Numbered from the stretch's first letter, positions 22,641 to 35,187 are shown. The stretch: DNA of 64,000 nt from Numida meleagris (GCF_002078875.1 NC_034430.1:3554060-3618059); one strand, 5' to 3'. Numbers and translations: made by a program. The notes: generated from the letters alone by a model not told the origin.

Positions 22641-24235
22641 CACATCAATTGCACAAGTGCCACATAAATCACGGTGGGATGCTCCAGTGGGGGAGGGTAG
22701 GGGAGGGTGGGGGTCCCCTCGGGGCGGCTGCAGCACCCTCCCTCCCTGCTGCTCTCCCAGGAGGCTCCACCAGCAGAACCCCATCCCAAGCACAGGGCAT
22801 GGTTACATGGCAGTCATGGCAGTCCCAGGCTGCCTCTTTCCCCACAGAGCTGTCGTGTGATTTATGCGGTTAGAGATCCCATTGATGCTCTTGGCCCTCC
22901 GGGGTAGCAGGGCTGGGGATGGTCATGGGGCACGATGAGTTTGCAGGAGGAAGGGCAGATGGCATCCAGGTGCAATGAAGATCTCTGAGCAAGTGGTGTT
23001 GGAAGTGTTAGGGCTGGGTGTGGTGGGGGTCACCTGTTCCCATCTACCTTTGGTTGCTTCTCCTGAATTGTCAGCTGTGCTGGAATTGCTCTGTTACGGG
23101 GTGGGGGTGGGGGTAAAAATCACGAAGTGCAATTGGCAGCAGAGTGAAGTCAGCGCAGCCTTTGCAGATAACAGCAATAATATTCATTAACATTCGATCT
23201 ACAAATTATCCCTTGGAACCCCAGCCTGGAGCTGTGCCAGATCCCAGCGCAGAGCTGCCTGCTGGCTTCCAGGGCCGTGGCCACCCCTCCTGTCCTGCCT
23301 TGGGGGGGCATTCCCATTTCCTTAGGACAGGGCTGGCTGGTGCTCTGTAAACCCAGCTCCCCCGACTAGAAGGTGACGTTCTCTACTTCTCATTTTGGTG
23401 ACTCCAGAAACCATTCAGGTGGTGAAAATCTCAGAAATTTGGAAGGGTCCCAGCGAGCTGTGTGTCAGTGTGTGCATCCCCGAGGGTTGTTCCTGTCCCC
23501 ATTGAGGACAAGGGGAAGGTCCCCTGCCTGTGGTGCAGCACAATGCGGGCGCATCCCTGCAGGACTCCCTCGGGAACTCTGGTTAATCCCCGCTTTGCTC
23601 TCACGCTGCTGTTTGGAAGGCTTCTCCTGAAACCTTAAGCAGTCATTTGGGTGTCCTCATCCATCACCTGCTGGAAGCTCTATCGATAACGCAATCATTT
23701 CCCCTTTGGTCCCTCTGTTTCCCTTTTTCTCTGCTGCAGACGCTGCAATTTGTCACTGCCGTCCCCCTGAAATGCTGGAGGCTGTGCTGGAGCACCGTGG
23801 CACAGGGAGGGCTCCTGTACCCCCAGCAGTGGGGGCATGGCAGGGAATGGCCGTGAGCCACCCCAAGGCCCGTGCTGGCCAGATGGGGTGACAGGGACAC
23901 TGCTGGGCTGTGCTGGGTGGGATGGCTCCTGGGTGGGATGCTTGGAATGCCCCAGTCTGACCTCTCCAATGCTGTTGCCATGTCCCAGACTGGCTTTGGG
24001 CTGACCCCACATCTGCCTCTGCACCATGTGGGACAGCACCTTGGAGCACGTTGTCCCCTCGCTGGGGCACCTGTGTGGGACTGGAGGCTGCAGATCCCTG
24101 CTCTCGGGCCGTGCTTTCCCTTCTGCTTCCCATCCACGGGGACGCCCAGCCCCGTGCGGGGCTCTCTCCGTATCCCCAGAGCATCCCCGCACGGATCGGT
24201 GCAGGCAGCACTGCTGCTCCTTTGATGGCCGAGGA
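22641..24235. other. Intergenic DNA with one AT-rich patch
   Basis: Mostly featureless GC-moderate sequence. At 23130-23215 an AT-rich patch (CAATAATATTCATTAACATTCG and neighbours) breaks the composition and could be a small regulatory element. Confidence 0.35.
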
Positions 24236-24239
24236 AGGA

Positions 24240-24660
24240 ATAAGCCGTAGCTGTAATTAGTGTTAAGCCGCTAATTGGCTTTCACTCTCCAGTGGCTTCT
24301 GCGAGGGCTTCGCCCGTGGTCCCCGCACAGCGAGAGGAGCAGAGGGAGCACGATGCAGCCTTCCCCGCGTCGGTCGGACAGCGCTGCAGGGAGCTCGGCG
24401 GGGATGGGCACGGCTGGAGCTGCTCCTCCTGCCCTTCATTCAGCCACGGCCGCGGAATCCGGGCTCCACACTGAGCGCATTCAAGCCCCGCGCTGCGCCC
24501 CGCTCCGCGCAGATGTCCCCGAGCAATTCCATGAATTGTTGCTCTATAGTCACGACGCTGTTTGGGAAAACATTTCGGATAACTGTCCTACGCATCGGGG
24601 TGACTGAATGAATGGCATTTGAATGGTCAAAAAGATAGTGTGAATCGGGAACAATGCTGT
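24240..24660. promoter_or_regulatory. Two homeodomain-motif patches
   Basis: At 24245-24285 CTGTAATTAG and GCTAATTGGC sit 14 bp apart. At 24515-24655 a second AT-rich stretch follows a CpG-rich interval and includes CCATGAATTGTTG and ACATTTCGGATAAC. Candidate enhancer pieces about 8 kb downstream of POU3F1. Confidence 0.22.
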
Positions 24661-25179
24661 CCCTGTGAGGGGTGGCAGGAGAATTCCAGCTGGCATTTTC
24701 CTTGCGAAGGAGCAAGCCCGGGGTGCTGGCTGGCCATGCTACCTTGGATGGGGCTGGAGGAGCTCACAGCTGCCGGCATCTCCTCACTGAACTCCCCAAG
24801 CGCCAGGAAGGGGCACATTGCAGCTGCAATGTCACTTGGCTTTGGGGACCCGTCGGTGGCGGTCCAGGTGAGCGCTGCCTGTCCCCACCTCCACCCAGGG
24901 GTGCACACGGGGGTGGGAGAAAGCTCTGTGTTATTTCCAGACGCATTGCTGTGCCTCGCTGTGCAGGATGACAGCAGCACCCAGCAGCCCCCGTCCCAGT
25001 GAGAGGTGACCCGTGGAGGAGGCTGAGCTCCCTGCAGCTTCTTGGCTTGTCCCTGCGGTGGTGGCACTGCTCTGGGGACAGCACGTGGCACCCAGGGGAG
25101 CAGTGCTGCGTCTGGGCTTGGCGGAGCGCGGCGATCCCGGCCATACATCATCGGGAGGAACGTGCGCTTGGGTAACGCA

Positions 25180-25270
25180 TTAGAATAATACATTATTAGA
25201 GCCCTGTTGCTATGGTGATGTATTAGGGCAATATATCATTAGGTACCTTCCATTGATGATGTATTGCTTC
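25180..25270. promoter_or_regulatory. AT-rich element centred on an RFX X-box-like motif
   Basis: GTTGCTATGGTGAT at 25206-25219 matches 10 of 14 positions of the palindromic RFX X-box GTTGCCATGGCAAC. It is flanked on both sides by repeated ATTA-containing stretches (acattattaga to the left, atatatcattaggta to the right), giving a nearly symmetrical element. X-boxes in enhancers are bound by RFX factors; activity here is inference. Confidence 0.3.
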
Positions 25271-25729
25271 CAACATGGTGCCTGCCAGCACCAGCACAAG
25301 GGCCACGGGGGGAAGTCTCAGCTTTTTGCAAAAGCTCCATCACTTCCTAAGGAAGAAAATCCCCACGCAATGGCTTCGTTCAGGGATGTGGGGTGGAGGC
25401 TGCCAGGGGCACCCCCCCACTTCTCCCCAGGCCCTGTATGGTGAGGCTCATGCTGTTCCTTGGCTCCTTTGCCATGCAATCACTGCTGGGTGAGCAGTGC
25501 ATTGAGCTGCATGGATGCTGCGCTGATGCTCTTCCTCTCAGCCTGCAGAGCCTGACCCCAACCTGGTACAGACCCAAGGGTGGAGCCTGGAGCTTTGGGT
25601 TCAGGGGGCTCTGGCCAGATGGGTCCTCGGACACCTCCATTTCCATGGGGCTGCACCGTGCTCAGCTCAGCAGGTGGAAAAAATTCCTTCTGACAAATGT
25701 TTCACAGAGCAGAGGAGGAAAGCAGCTTA

Positions 25730-25830
25730 TTTTATAGCTGCAAAGTATGCAGCGTGCATCAGCTATAGTTTGATTTTAATTAGCAGGGAAGAAAGTAGCC
25801 AAGTTAATAAAGTATGCACCTCCTTTTGCA
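25730..25830. promoter_or_regulatory. AT-rich element with inverted ATGCA half-sites
   Basis: ATGCA-GCG-TGCAT at 25747-25759 is an inverted pair of POU-type half-sites, followed by TTTTAATTAGC and AGTTAATAAAGTATGCACC. It lies in an otherwise GC-richer interval about 9 kb downstream of POU3F1. Confidence 0.25.
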
Positions 25831-28800
25831 GAGGTGCTAGCACTGACTGCATGAAAAACGCAACCAAAGGGGAAGGGCGAGCACAAAGTGAGCAAAAGCT
25901 TGAGCACGCCTGGGCAGCGGTGGTGAAAGCAGCGTCAGGTGAGATGTCCCATGGTGTCCTGCCACCAGGCTCAGTGCACGCACACAGCTTGTCATTTGCA
26001 CAAGCAGAGATGCTGCTCGCAGTGCAGAAATGCCCCAGTCCTGCATCCTGGCTCCCCGTGCTTTGAGGGTCCCAGCATCTGCTCCTTCCCTCGTAGGGGC
26101 CGGCTGTGATGGGGCTGATCCCACATCTCCCTGGTGCTGGGGCAGCAGGGCTCCTGGGCTCTGTGCCCGTGCTCTGGGCTCGTGCTCAGAGCACTTCAGA
26201 GCCGGCTGCCCCCACATCGCCCCGCAGATGCACACTTCCTTCCCTTGAACTCTCCGTGGGAGCACAGCCCGCCCACCGGGGGCAGAGGGGACAAGAATAA
26301 GAGGTTGTTTGTGCAGGCTTCAGGCACGATAAGTAATGTTCCCCTGGAGCTGCCCTGCTGCTGCTGGTTCCCGTTCATAATAATGACATGTGAGACAGTT
26401 TAGGAGAGCAAGCCTGCGTCTGCCCTTGATGCCAATGCTTTTAAGGGTTCAGTGTGCTGCCCTACTCCCAGGCACCATCTGCAACACTCTAAGCCAGGGC
26501 TGCTTTTAGCTTCTCAATCAATTGCATTCAATTAAGTGATAACGTGAGCTTTGGGTTGGAGAGTGATTACTTATCCCTTAATCAGCAAATCCTGCCCGGG
26601 TGGGGCAGGGCAGGGTGGTGTGCACCCAACGCAGTGTGGGTTTGGTGCAGATGTGCTCTGGCTGGGAGAGCCCCGGCCTGCAGCTGGTGTCTGCTGGGAC
26701 CACGGGGCGTCCCAAGGACAACCTGAGCCCAGCCCTGGGGCTGAGGATGGACCCTTTGCCTTTGGGGTATTGCCCACCAGCAGCATTGCTATGCCCAGCT
26801 GGGGATGCTCAGCGCTGCCTGCAGAGATGGCTCTGCTTTAAGAGGCAGGGGTGGGTTTATTTAAAGCTCTCTCTTTTTTACCCTGTCCCTCGTGGTGTGT
26901 TTCAGTGGGAGATGCTGCCAGCGGCCACCCCGACACATCTGGGCACAACGTGTTAGAGGGGCTGCGGGCAGCCTGGGTGAGCAGAGCCGGCTCCACGGCC
27001 GGGGGATGCGCGGTGCTGCGAGGGATCTCAGCCATCAATAAACATCAGTGTCAAAAAGGACAGGAAAAGGTTATTTATCACAAAGCAGGCCGAGGAGCAG
27101 GAATGCAGCAGGGGTGATGTGGGCTCTGGCCACCCCGCTGGGGCCACGTCCGGTGGCAGCTCGGGGTCAGAGCCGCCAGCCCAGCGCTCTGCACCCCCAT
27201 GGCTCGCCTGGGGCTGGGCTGTGTCCTGTGCCACCAGCCAGGACAGCAGCCCAACATTTCTCTTGCTTCCTCCGGTGTAATCGGGGTGCAGGAGCAGTGA
27301 CAGTCTCCTTGGAGCGAAGCAGGCTGGGGGGAATGAGGTTTCAAAGTAGGAACTGCTGCCCCACAGCACTCTGCTTGGCTCTGGGAGCTGTCGGTTCTGA
27401 GGTCAGAAAGCTGCAGGAATGGGGTGTTCGTGCGTGCACGTGGATGTGTACGAGTGTAATGTGATGGAGGCTCGAGAGAAGGGGGTTCTGCAGCACTGGG
27501 ACGGGCACTGGGCGCTGGTGGCACTCCTGGTGCTGGACCCCACTGGAGCACATCCTGCACTGAGGTCTCAGGGATGCTGTGAGCACACCCCTGGCACAGC
27601 AGGGAGGTTCTGCAGCCTCCCCCCACCACCCCACATCACCTTCCCCTGATTAGAGCCTCGGAACAAACCTGCTAATGCCTTTCCCAAGCTCTCGCCCCCA
27701 CACTTTTGCCTTATAAATCACTGTAATTAAAGTGTTTGGAAAATGCTCCGGGAGCCCAGACAAGCATCCCCACATGCTCCACACCCAGCTCGGCAAGCCT
27801 GACTTCCTGCTGTGCCCGCCCCGGGCTGCATCCCTTCCCTTCCCTTCCCTCCCAACGCCCAGCGGCACAGAGAGGGGACAGTTCCCAGTTCCCAGTCTGC
27901 GCCCGCCCGGTGTTGTGGGATGGGTAGGACACGGTCACAGCTTCCCCAACAGCTGCACCACGCAAGCACCACTCCCAGCCCATCCTAAACCAGCGTGCAA
28001 GGAGCTGTGCTTCTGTCCCCGAGTGTGTTTCACACAGAAGGGTCCCTGGGGGCTGTGGGAGGAGCGCTGCTGCTCAGCGTCCATGAGACGTGATTTTTTC
28101 ACACCCCTGGAGTGCAGATCAAAGCGACTGTGCGAGAGGAAGAGGCGAAGGGAAGGAATAGGGCGGAGAGCCCCGGGGGGCACCCAGCCCTGGGAAACCT
28201 GGAGGGCAGTTTGCTGACCCCAGCTGGTGCTCCTGACCCCAGGGCAGAGCGCGGTGTCCTGGGGCTGTTCACTTGCTGAGCCCACCTGCAGTGCTGGGGT
28301 CTGGGCACTGGCCATGCAGAGCTGCAAGCGGAACCAGGCCATTAAATTTCCTCCATCCTCATGTCCTTTCCTCTTGTCTTTTTGGAGCAAGAATATCTGC
28401 AGCCTCTGCTCTCACCCCCTGTGCACCTGTTGCTGGTGGCCGTGCCCCGCGGCCCCTTGGCTCCCCACGGGCGCTCCCAGCCTTATCCCTGCTGCTCCAG
28501 GTCCCTGCCCACGAGAACACCCCTGGCTGTGCTCACCTGGCATTGCTGTGCCCATGCCAGGGAGCTCTGAGTCACCTGGATTTTCCTGTTCTGTTCCCAA
28601 GGGCCCCACTGCCAGCACTGCCAGCCGGCACCGGGATACTGCAGGCCCCCGCAGCACCCAGCTCTGCCTCTTGCTGCTGCTTTCCCTTCTGTAACAGGAA
28701 GGTTCAGCAGCCTTGCTTGCTGTACAGGCAGAGCAGCCCCTGCTTGTGCCCTGCGTGTATTTTTCACCTTTTAATGAAAGCAACCAAACTGTCTGAAGTT

Positions 28801-29735
28801 GCCTCCCGACTCTTCTCCAGGGCTCGTGTTGCCAAGGAATGATTGACACGTGGAATGGAGCAGTGGGTGCAGAGGAATTTGGCAGCAGCCCAGCCCCGAG
28901 ATGCACAAAGGACACTGCTGATCCCGCTCAGGTTTTCGGAGCGCCCTGGGAACAGGCTGTCCCATGCGGGGCGGTGGCTCTGCCTGCGGCAGGGTCTCAC
29001 CCTGGAGATGGGGCAGTGGGCGAGCAGGTGGCTGTGTTTGGGAGGAGGGGGTTTGCAGGGGCTGCAGCATGGGCTGAGGACATCCAGCTTCCACCAGTGC
29101 CTTTGTGGGCTTTTTTTCACTTTTTAATGCAGGAAATCTCGAGTGTGACTGCAAACAGCAGGTACCTGCATGTTCTGCTGTGTGCGTGTGCATGAAGCTG
29201 CACCCCAGGGGGGTTTTGTCTTGGATTGCCTGGAGAGAACCCCCCCCCTTGGCAAGCATGGACCAGAGCTGCACAGAGCCAGCACCCATCCCTGTGCTCC
29301 TGACACCTGCGTGTGCTCGGAGGGGCACCAGTGGCAGAGCACATTCCTGGGCAGCAGGCTGATGGGCTTCTGGTGCATGCACTGTGTGCATTGCTCATCC
29401 CTGGGAGCTCCCCACCTCCTACAGATGGAAAGGGAAATTCATGAGGCTTCCATAGGCTTATTAAAATATCAGCGTGAAAGGGTGACACGAGTACCTGAGC
29501 TGAAAAGATTTGTTCCATTAACCAGAGACTTCTGAGTCGTGTTTCCTCTTCTTTGTGCCTCCTTCCCATAGGAGTACAACAGCCATTTATTATTATCATG
29601 TGCAGGAAAATAAAGCCTCAGCTCTTGGAGGATGTGTTGGTTTCTCGCGGGAGCGCAATCCGCTGCATCTGACGGCGGCGTTGACGCAGGACAAGGCAGC
29701 GTGCCTGCTGCTGGATGCCTGGTGCATTCCTTCAA
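25831..29735. other. Intergenic DNA with scattered AT-rich patches
   Basis: No gene recognised. AT-rich patches at about 26380-26580 (CAATCAATTGCATTCAATTAAG) and 27640-27745 (CTTATAAATCACTGTAATTAAAG) may be regulatory. The rest holds GC-moderate chance frames and a short CCCTT repeat at about 27835-27851. Confidence 0.35.
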
Positions 29736-29739
29736 ATAA

Positions 29740-30080
29740 TGCCAAATGAGCAGCATTATCCCGAGAGCAGCGCAGCCTGAACCTTGTTTGCGTGGCCATG
29801 GCAAGTGTGGGCTGGAATACAGCTCGGGCCATTATCATGTAATGAACACAACAATTACTCTGTAAGGGGGAGAAAGGGTTAGGGCCAGATAGAGCCTTAA
29901 GAATAAAGGCTTGTTTGGGAGAATTATTCACTGGGTCCCTGCTGTAGGTGGACGGCAGCAGATTAGAAGGAAACATTATCTCTCAGGGCAAGTTCAGAAG
30001 GACAAATGAAGCCAAACTGGCACGGGCTGAGAGCCTCAATACATTATTCTCTCTGCTCTACAAATCTGTGAGAACAAAGT
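29740..30080. promoter_or_regulatory. Candidate enhancer with SOX-like and homeodomain motifs
   Basis: About 340 bp of evenly AT-rich DNA with CCATTATCATGTAATG, the SOX-type ACAACAAT at 29848-29855 overlapping CAATTACTC, GAGAATTATTCAC, and AATACATTATTC. It lies about 13-14 kb downstream of the POU3F1 start. The mouse Oct-6 Schwann-cell enhancer, known from the literature, is SOX10-dependent and about 12 kb downstream, so the position is suggestive, but I have no alignment. Confidence 0.3.
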
Positions 30081-31480
30081 GCTCAGTGTAAACGCTCACC
30101 AGGGCCTTTTCTTCCCCTGCAGGACCACAAAAGTTCAGCATGAGACGAAGGGCCACGTGTTGGCTATTAGTCCACTACAAAGAGCGTTTGAGGCTAGAAT
30201 TTAGAGGCTCATAAAAACATTATTGTCTGCATCCTGGGACATTTGTTTGCCGGGGCAACACGGGGCTGAAAAAATGTGACCCCCGTGCAGCTGTGTGCCT
30301 CACCGCGCTCATCACACATTGGGCACCTAAGGGTCACCTCAAGCCAGATGCATGTCCCCAGTGGGAACACCTGGCTTGGACCCATCCTCTCCCGCAGCAC
30401 CTCTGCAAGGGAGCAAAGAGCTCTGCCCTAAGCCTGCAAAGTAATCACAGCTGCTGCTCTGGGGCTCCATCCTGTCCTCTCTGCAGGTGAGGGTGGATTT
30501 TTGCCCCGGTGAGCACTTGGCCTGGTGGCATTTGTTGGGGCAGGATGTTGCACCTCACCTGGAGGCTTTCCATGCTGCATGGAGCCAGATACAGGACGCA
30601 CATGGCACCCTGCAGCCCCCATCCGATGCTCCTGGCTGGGGTTTGGGTGTTCACCAGGCCAGGAAGGACGTTTATGCCCAAGTGAAAATGACAAGGACTG
30701 GAGAGGTCCTTCTGTGCCGTGGTTTTGCCGGTAGCATCGTTCCCTCCGTGCTTCTCCATCATCATTGCAGCTCAGAGTGGTGAAGCTCAGGGGGCAGTCT
30801 CAGGGAGCATCTCTGCAGAGGGGATGAGGACTGGGCAGGGCCGTGCCGGGGCTGCCCCAGGACAGTTCTATGGGATGGGATGCAGGCAGCAGCCGTGGTC
30901 CAGGGCCACCTGCATCCCCCGAACGGGTTCAGGCCCACGCACAGCACTTCCTCTGACTGCACTGCAAGGAGGAGCGCCAGCATTCAGAGGGCTAAAGAAA
31001 GTGGCATATATTATCTGCTCACAAAGTCAGCGTAAATATTAAAGAGGCTGCAAGGGGAAATGTCTCTGGCGATGTCTTCTCAGGCATGCGGGGGAAAAAT
31101 CTGTCTGAGGGCTCTATTGAGGGGAATGGCCAAAAGGCAGAGGGAAGCAATGCTTTGAACTCGTTCAAAGCCACAGGTCAGCACCTTCCTGGGACTGCTG
31201 CTGCCCACCTCCCCTCGGAGCCAGCGGAAAGGTCACCGCTGCAAACCCACCATTTCAATACAAGAAAGCGCATCCCAGAGAGAGCTGCTTGAGAATGAAA
31301 GGCATCAAACGGGAAGATGGATGCGGCACGGCCGGGGGCAGGGGGACGTGGGGAGCGCAGGAACCTCATCCTGCCATCGCAGGAGGGCTTCAGCAGTCTG
31401 AGGTGCGCTGGGGAGGGCTGAGCTCTGCAGTGGGCTTGAGGACTCCTGGGTGCTCCTGCGCTGAGCGAGGAGAGGGGATC
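30081..31480. other. Intergenic DNA, no gene recognised
   Basis: GC-moderate sequence with chance frames only; one AT-rich stretch near 31005-31045 (GGCATATATTATCTGC). Confidence 0.35.
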
Positions 31481-31489
31481 AGAGGAGAA

Positions 31490-31780
31490 GCTGTGATTGA
31501 TGGAGGTGAGCAAACAGCGTGCGGTGTTATGTAATGCGGCTCTGTTGAAACCGCGCAGGAAAAGTCACCCCGCGCCAATAAATCAGGCGGCGGCCGCGGA
31601 GGAGCAGATGTGAATCACACCTTGCTTCATATGCCCCGCAGTGTTTTCACTTATTGTTCCAGTTTTAAAGATTAATGGCACTCAGAGATGAGTATTATCT
31701 GCGCTTCCATTCCGTACTCGTTATCAGAAGGGCTCCTTTCAGCACAATTAGCGCGGATCAAGTTTTCCACAAGGAGGAAT
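31490..31780. promoter_or_regulatory. Candidate regulatory element with SOX-like motif
   Basis: Mixed CpG and AT-rich sequence with CCAATAAATCAGG near 31578, a SOX-like CTTATTGTTCC near 31652-31662, GATTAATGGC, and CACAATTAGCGCGG near 31744. Sits 15-16 kb downstream of POU3F1. Confidence 0.22.
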
Positions 31781-32334
31781 GTCCTGCAGCTGTCGCACAG
31801 TTCCCGCACACCCTGACCCCACTGCAGGGACAGGCAGGGCTGGGGGTACAGGGGCAGCCCCCCCCCTTGCAGGGCAGGCTACTGACTGGCTCAGCAGCAA
31901 TGCCCCCAAGCACGGTGGGTGCTGCCCACAGGGTGACCCCCACCTGGACACACAGAGGTGCACCAGGGCAGTGAGGCACCTCAGAGATGCAGGGATGCCC
32001 ACCTCTGCCCTTAAACGGGAGGAGAAAAGATGTTCACAGCCATCCCCGTGGCACTGGGTGGAGCAAGGCCAGGTGTTGGTGTTTACCAGCCCAATCAGGC
32101 AGGGCTACAGAAGCCTGTGAGCCCCTGCCATGGGTGCTATGGCAGACAGCTTGCTGTCTGGGGCTGGGGTTCTCCCACCTGGCTTACCCAGGGCTGCCAG
32201 ACCACGGTTAGGACTGTGTGTGCACCAAGGGGCAGCCTGCAGTGGACTGGGGGGCAGTGGGCTGGGGGGGGGCTCTCCCCTTCTCAGCTGCAGAGGCCCA
32301 GGGAGAGCAGTGCTGAGCTTCCTGCTACGTGAGA

Positions 32335-32680
32335 TCAAGCTGTGATCACTTCTATCATGAAGATAAACTGGCCATTGTTGCCAAAAATAAATGTTAGTGT
32401 TCCAAATCCACACTTCAATAGCACCAGCTCATTAGAGATGCATATCATTTGGCTCCAGTCCCACACCTTCCAGCTCGTTATAAATATGCAGTTGCTGCTG
32501 GCTCTACCCCAATCATCTCTGCAATCAGAGCTTTTAATTAGGTTAATTAAATTGTATCAAACCTCGCAGGGACGCAGTTCACTGATGCTGATGAGGCAGC
32601 CAAAACAGACCTTAACTCTAGCTCTAATGAAGGCCCTGCTGCAGCTAATGACAATGCATAATAAATTAGAGCTTCCCTAG
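32335..32680. promoter_or_regulatory. POU/SOX/homeodomain motif cluster, candidate POU3F1 enhancer
   Basis: The densest such cluster in the window. It has SOX-type CATTGTT at 32371-32377, octamer-like ATGCATAT at 32438-32445 (one mismatch from ATGCAAAT), ATATGCA within 32481-32490, TTAATTA at 32534-32540, TTAATTAA at 32543-32550 and ATGCATAATAAATTA at 32654-32668, which resembles class III POU sites. A 112-codon open frame across it is low-complexity chance sequence. About 16.5 kb downstream of the POU3F1 start; function is inferred. Confidence 0.35.
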
Positions 32681-33530
32681 AAAGGTGCACCAGGGCTTGT
32701 GCTTCAGTAAATGATGATCTATATGCACTAACTTACTGTTTCAGTCTTTGGTATGCCGGGGCCAGGGACGTCTGGGAATATGCTTTCACCAAATAATGGG
32801 CTCTTTCCTCAGAGCTCATCTTCCTGCTCTCAAGGCACCAAAAGCTGCCGGGATACAAGTCCAGCAAATATTTGCTGTTTTCAACTTGGCCTGCTCTGAT
32901 GCTCATCTCCCAACAGAGGCAGCAGCAGGTATTTATTTGGCCAAAGCTTTCTGTAATTGAATTTGAGGAGTGATGTTTGGGGGGGAGGAAAATTATGGGG
33001 GTTGTGTGCAGGTGTTGGGGCAATGCTCAGACCTGGGGGGAGGAGCAGTCGTGTCCTGGTGGGCTGGGAGCCTGTGGAGTAGAGCTGGAGGGCAGCTGTG
33101 CAGAGCAGCAATTAGTGCCTCCTGATTTACATCCTGCTCTTTCAACTCCCTGCTGTGCTGAGCAGCCAGGAGCTCTGCCACCCTTCTCTTCTCAGTGCCC
33201 TTGGGCTGCTCACCTTGGCTGAACCCCACGTGAGGACAACAAGCTTCTGGGGGTGGCTGTGTCCCCAGGCCACCGTCATGGGGCAGCTCTGGGACAGCAG
33301 CACCTGGAGTGGAGCCCCCCAGCACCTGGGCATGAGGTAGGTGATGCTGTACTGACCAGTGTGTGCTGGGATGGGATCGCCTTGCTGATAGAACACAGAA
33401 CATGGGGGTAAGGATCTGAGCACTGTCACCACTGCAGACCCATCAGCAGCGCCCAGGCATGTCGGCTTCTGCTTCTGGGTGCTGCTTTCCATGTGGGTTT
33501 AGAACCCAAAAATGAGGTCTGCAGGAAGCA
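32681..33530. other. Intergenic DNA, no gene recognised
   Basis: Nothing with gene-like structure; GC-moderate chance frames, and AT-richer sequence at 32700-32960. Confidence 0.35.
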
Positions 33531-33539
33531 GTCCTCAAA

Positions 33540-33800
33540 GTTGATAGGTGGTGGCTGTCTTGCTGCTGACAGACCGTTACAGTTGCCTAGAGATAATCCT
33601 ACGAGTGTTTTAATGTAGCCTGCTATTAACTTTTATAGACAGCCATTACCAATTGAGTTCTTCAGCTTGAACAAGGAATTACATGAAATTATTAAATGGC
33701 ACAATATTACTCTGAGTCACCTGAAACCTGAGCTGAATCTGTGGGGTATTTTGATATCTGTATCTCGCAAGCTGCGGGGAATCTCCTTGCTAAAGAACCT
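33540..33800. promoter_or_regulatory. AT-rich candidate non-coding element
   Basis: AT-rich sequence with CTATTAACTT, TTACCAATTG, GAAATTATTAAATGG, GGCACAATATTAC and a GTTGCCTAG half X-box near 33582-33590. Compositional contrast with both flanks suggests a discrete element. Confidence 0.22.
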
Positions 33801-35140
33801 GTTGGTTCAGCCTTTGATACTGTAATTATTTCAGGCAGAAAATTGCTGCAGGCAGTCCTGGTCCTACGGGAGATCCCATCAGCGGGGGCCCTTCAGATCT
33901 CCCACTGTGGTTGGGTGGGCAGTGGGTTCACGTCTGGGGTTGGCTCTCCCCAGGCTCTTGCAGAAGGATTTCATTGCTTGGGGTAAGGGCTTGGGGCATC
34001 AACAAGGGTGAGGTCTGGGGGATGAGCTGCAGGGAGGGGTTTGGTTCCTCGCAGGGATGGGGCTGCCTGCTGGCACACACAGCTGTCCTGCAACCTTCCT
34101 CACAACGGATGTTCTTGCTTCAGTGTCTCTTATCGGGTGGCTTTTCCAGAAGCTCCTAGAAAACTTGATTTCTGGCCCAGATTTGTTCCTGGGCAGCTCA
34201 TGCCTGCTTTTGTTGGTGACAGCTCTTCTCTCTGCCATCAGCACATACGTGCTGCTTGCTTCCCAAGGCACTTGTACTGCTTTTATCTTGCTTGGCTGAA
34301 GGAGCAGGGGCCCAGCCCTGTCTGTAAGGCTCCCCGCTGCCCTTCTGCATCTGAGCAGCTCTTTCATCTGTGCCAGTGGGAATTCATTTTGCTTAAGTCT
34401 AGATGACCTGCTTCCCTTTGGTGAGACTTCCCTGGTTTCCCAGGGGAAAGTAACTGAGAACGGGTACTGCTTTTGCTCTGCGTGCCCTATACAGAGAGCA
34501 CAGAGCTGTTGTCTCCAGTAAAAGCCTGTCATGCCTGCATGCAGGCTGAGGGCAGCACCAGGAGAGCTGGGGCTATGGCACCCACCTTAGAATCTTCGTC
34601 AGTGAGCAGCACTGACTGCTCCAAGCCTCACAGCTACCCGCTGCATCCCATAATATCTTATCCCTCCACTGGGGAGCAATGGCTCTCTTCCAGGCTTTGG
34701 TCATTTGCGCCCATTGCAGTGCTGGATCAACCAAAGGGCTTGGAGCACTGACTCGTGGGCTCTTCTTGTTCAGGTTGCCACCTTCATCTCCCTCCGGGCA
34801 GCACCTCCTTCCTGCCCTCCCCATCCTCGTCAGCAACTCTCTCCATGTAGGTAAAATATTTACTCCTATAAACTTCAGTCCACCCAGTGTGCTGGGACCT
34901 CAGTGTGTTTCTCCACCACAACTAAAAGGTCCCAGAAACATAGGTGAGACTCAAAGCCTGCTTTCAAAACTAGAGTGCTTTCCATCCCTCTTTTTAGACA
35001 TCTCTGAATATCGCTAACTTAAAGCTTTCAAAGCCCGGCAATTTATACTGCTAAAATCCTCAGGCTTAGGAAAAATCTCCATGAAAGAAGCTAAGCCTGC
35101 CCTTACTGCAGCCTTGAAGCCTAGAAACCTTGCGGTAAGG
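33801..35140. other. Intergenic DNA, no gene recognised
   Basis: Featureless for genes. Frames of up to 177 codons on the - strand (33999-34532) show no domain or splice structure. Confidence 0.35.
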
Positions 35141-35187
35141 GAGAAGGGATTCCTGCCGCTCCCCCCCAAGCCCGGCCGTGCGCTGCT

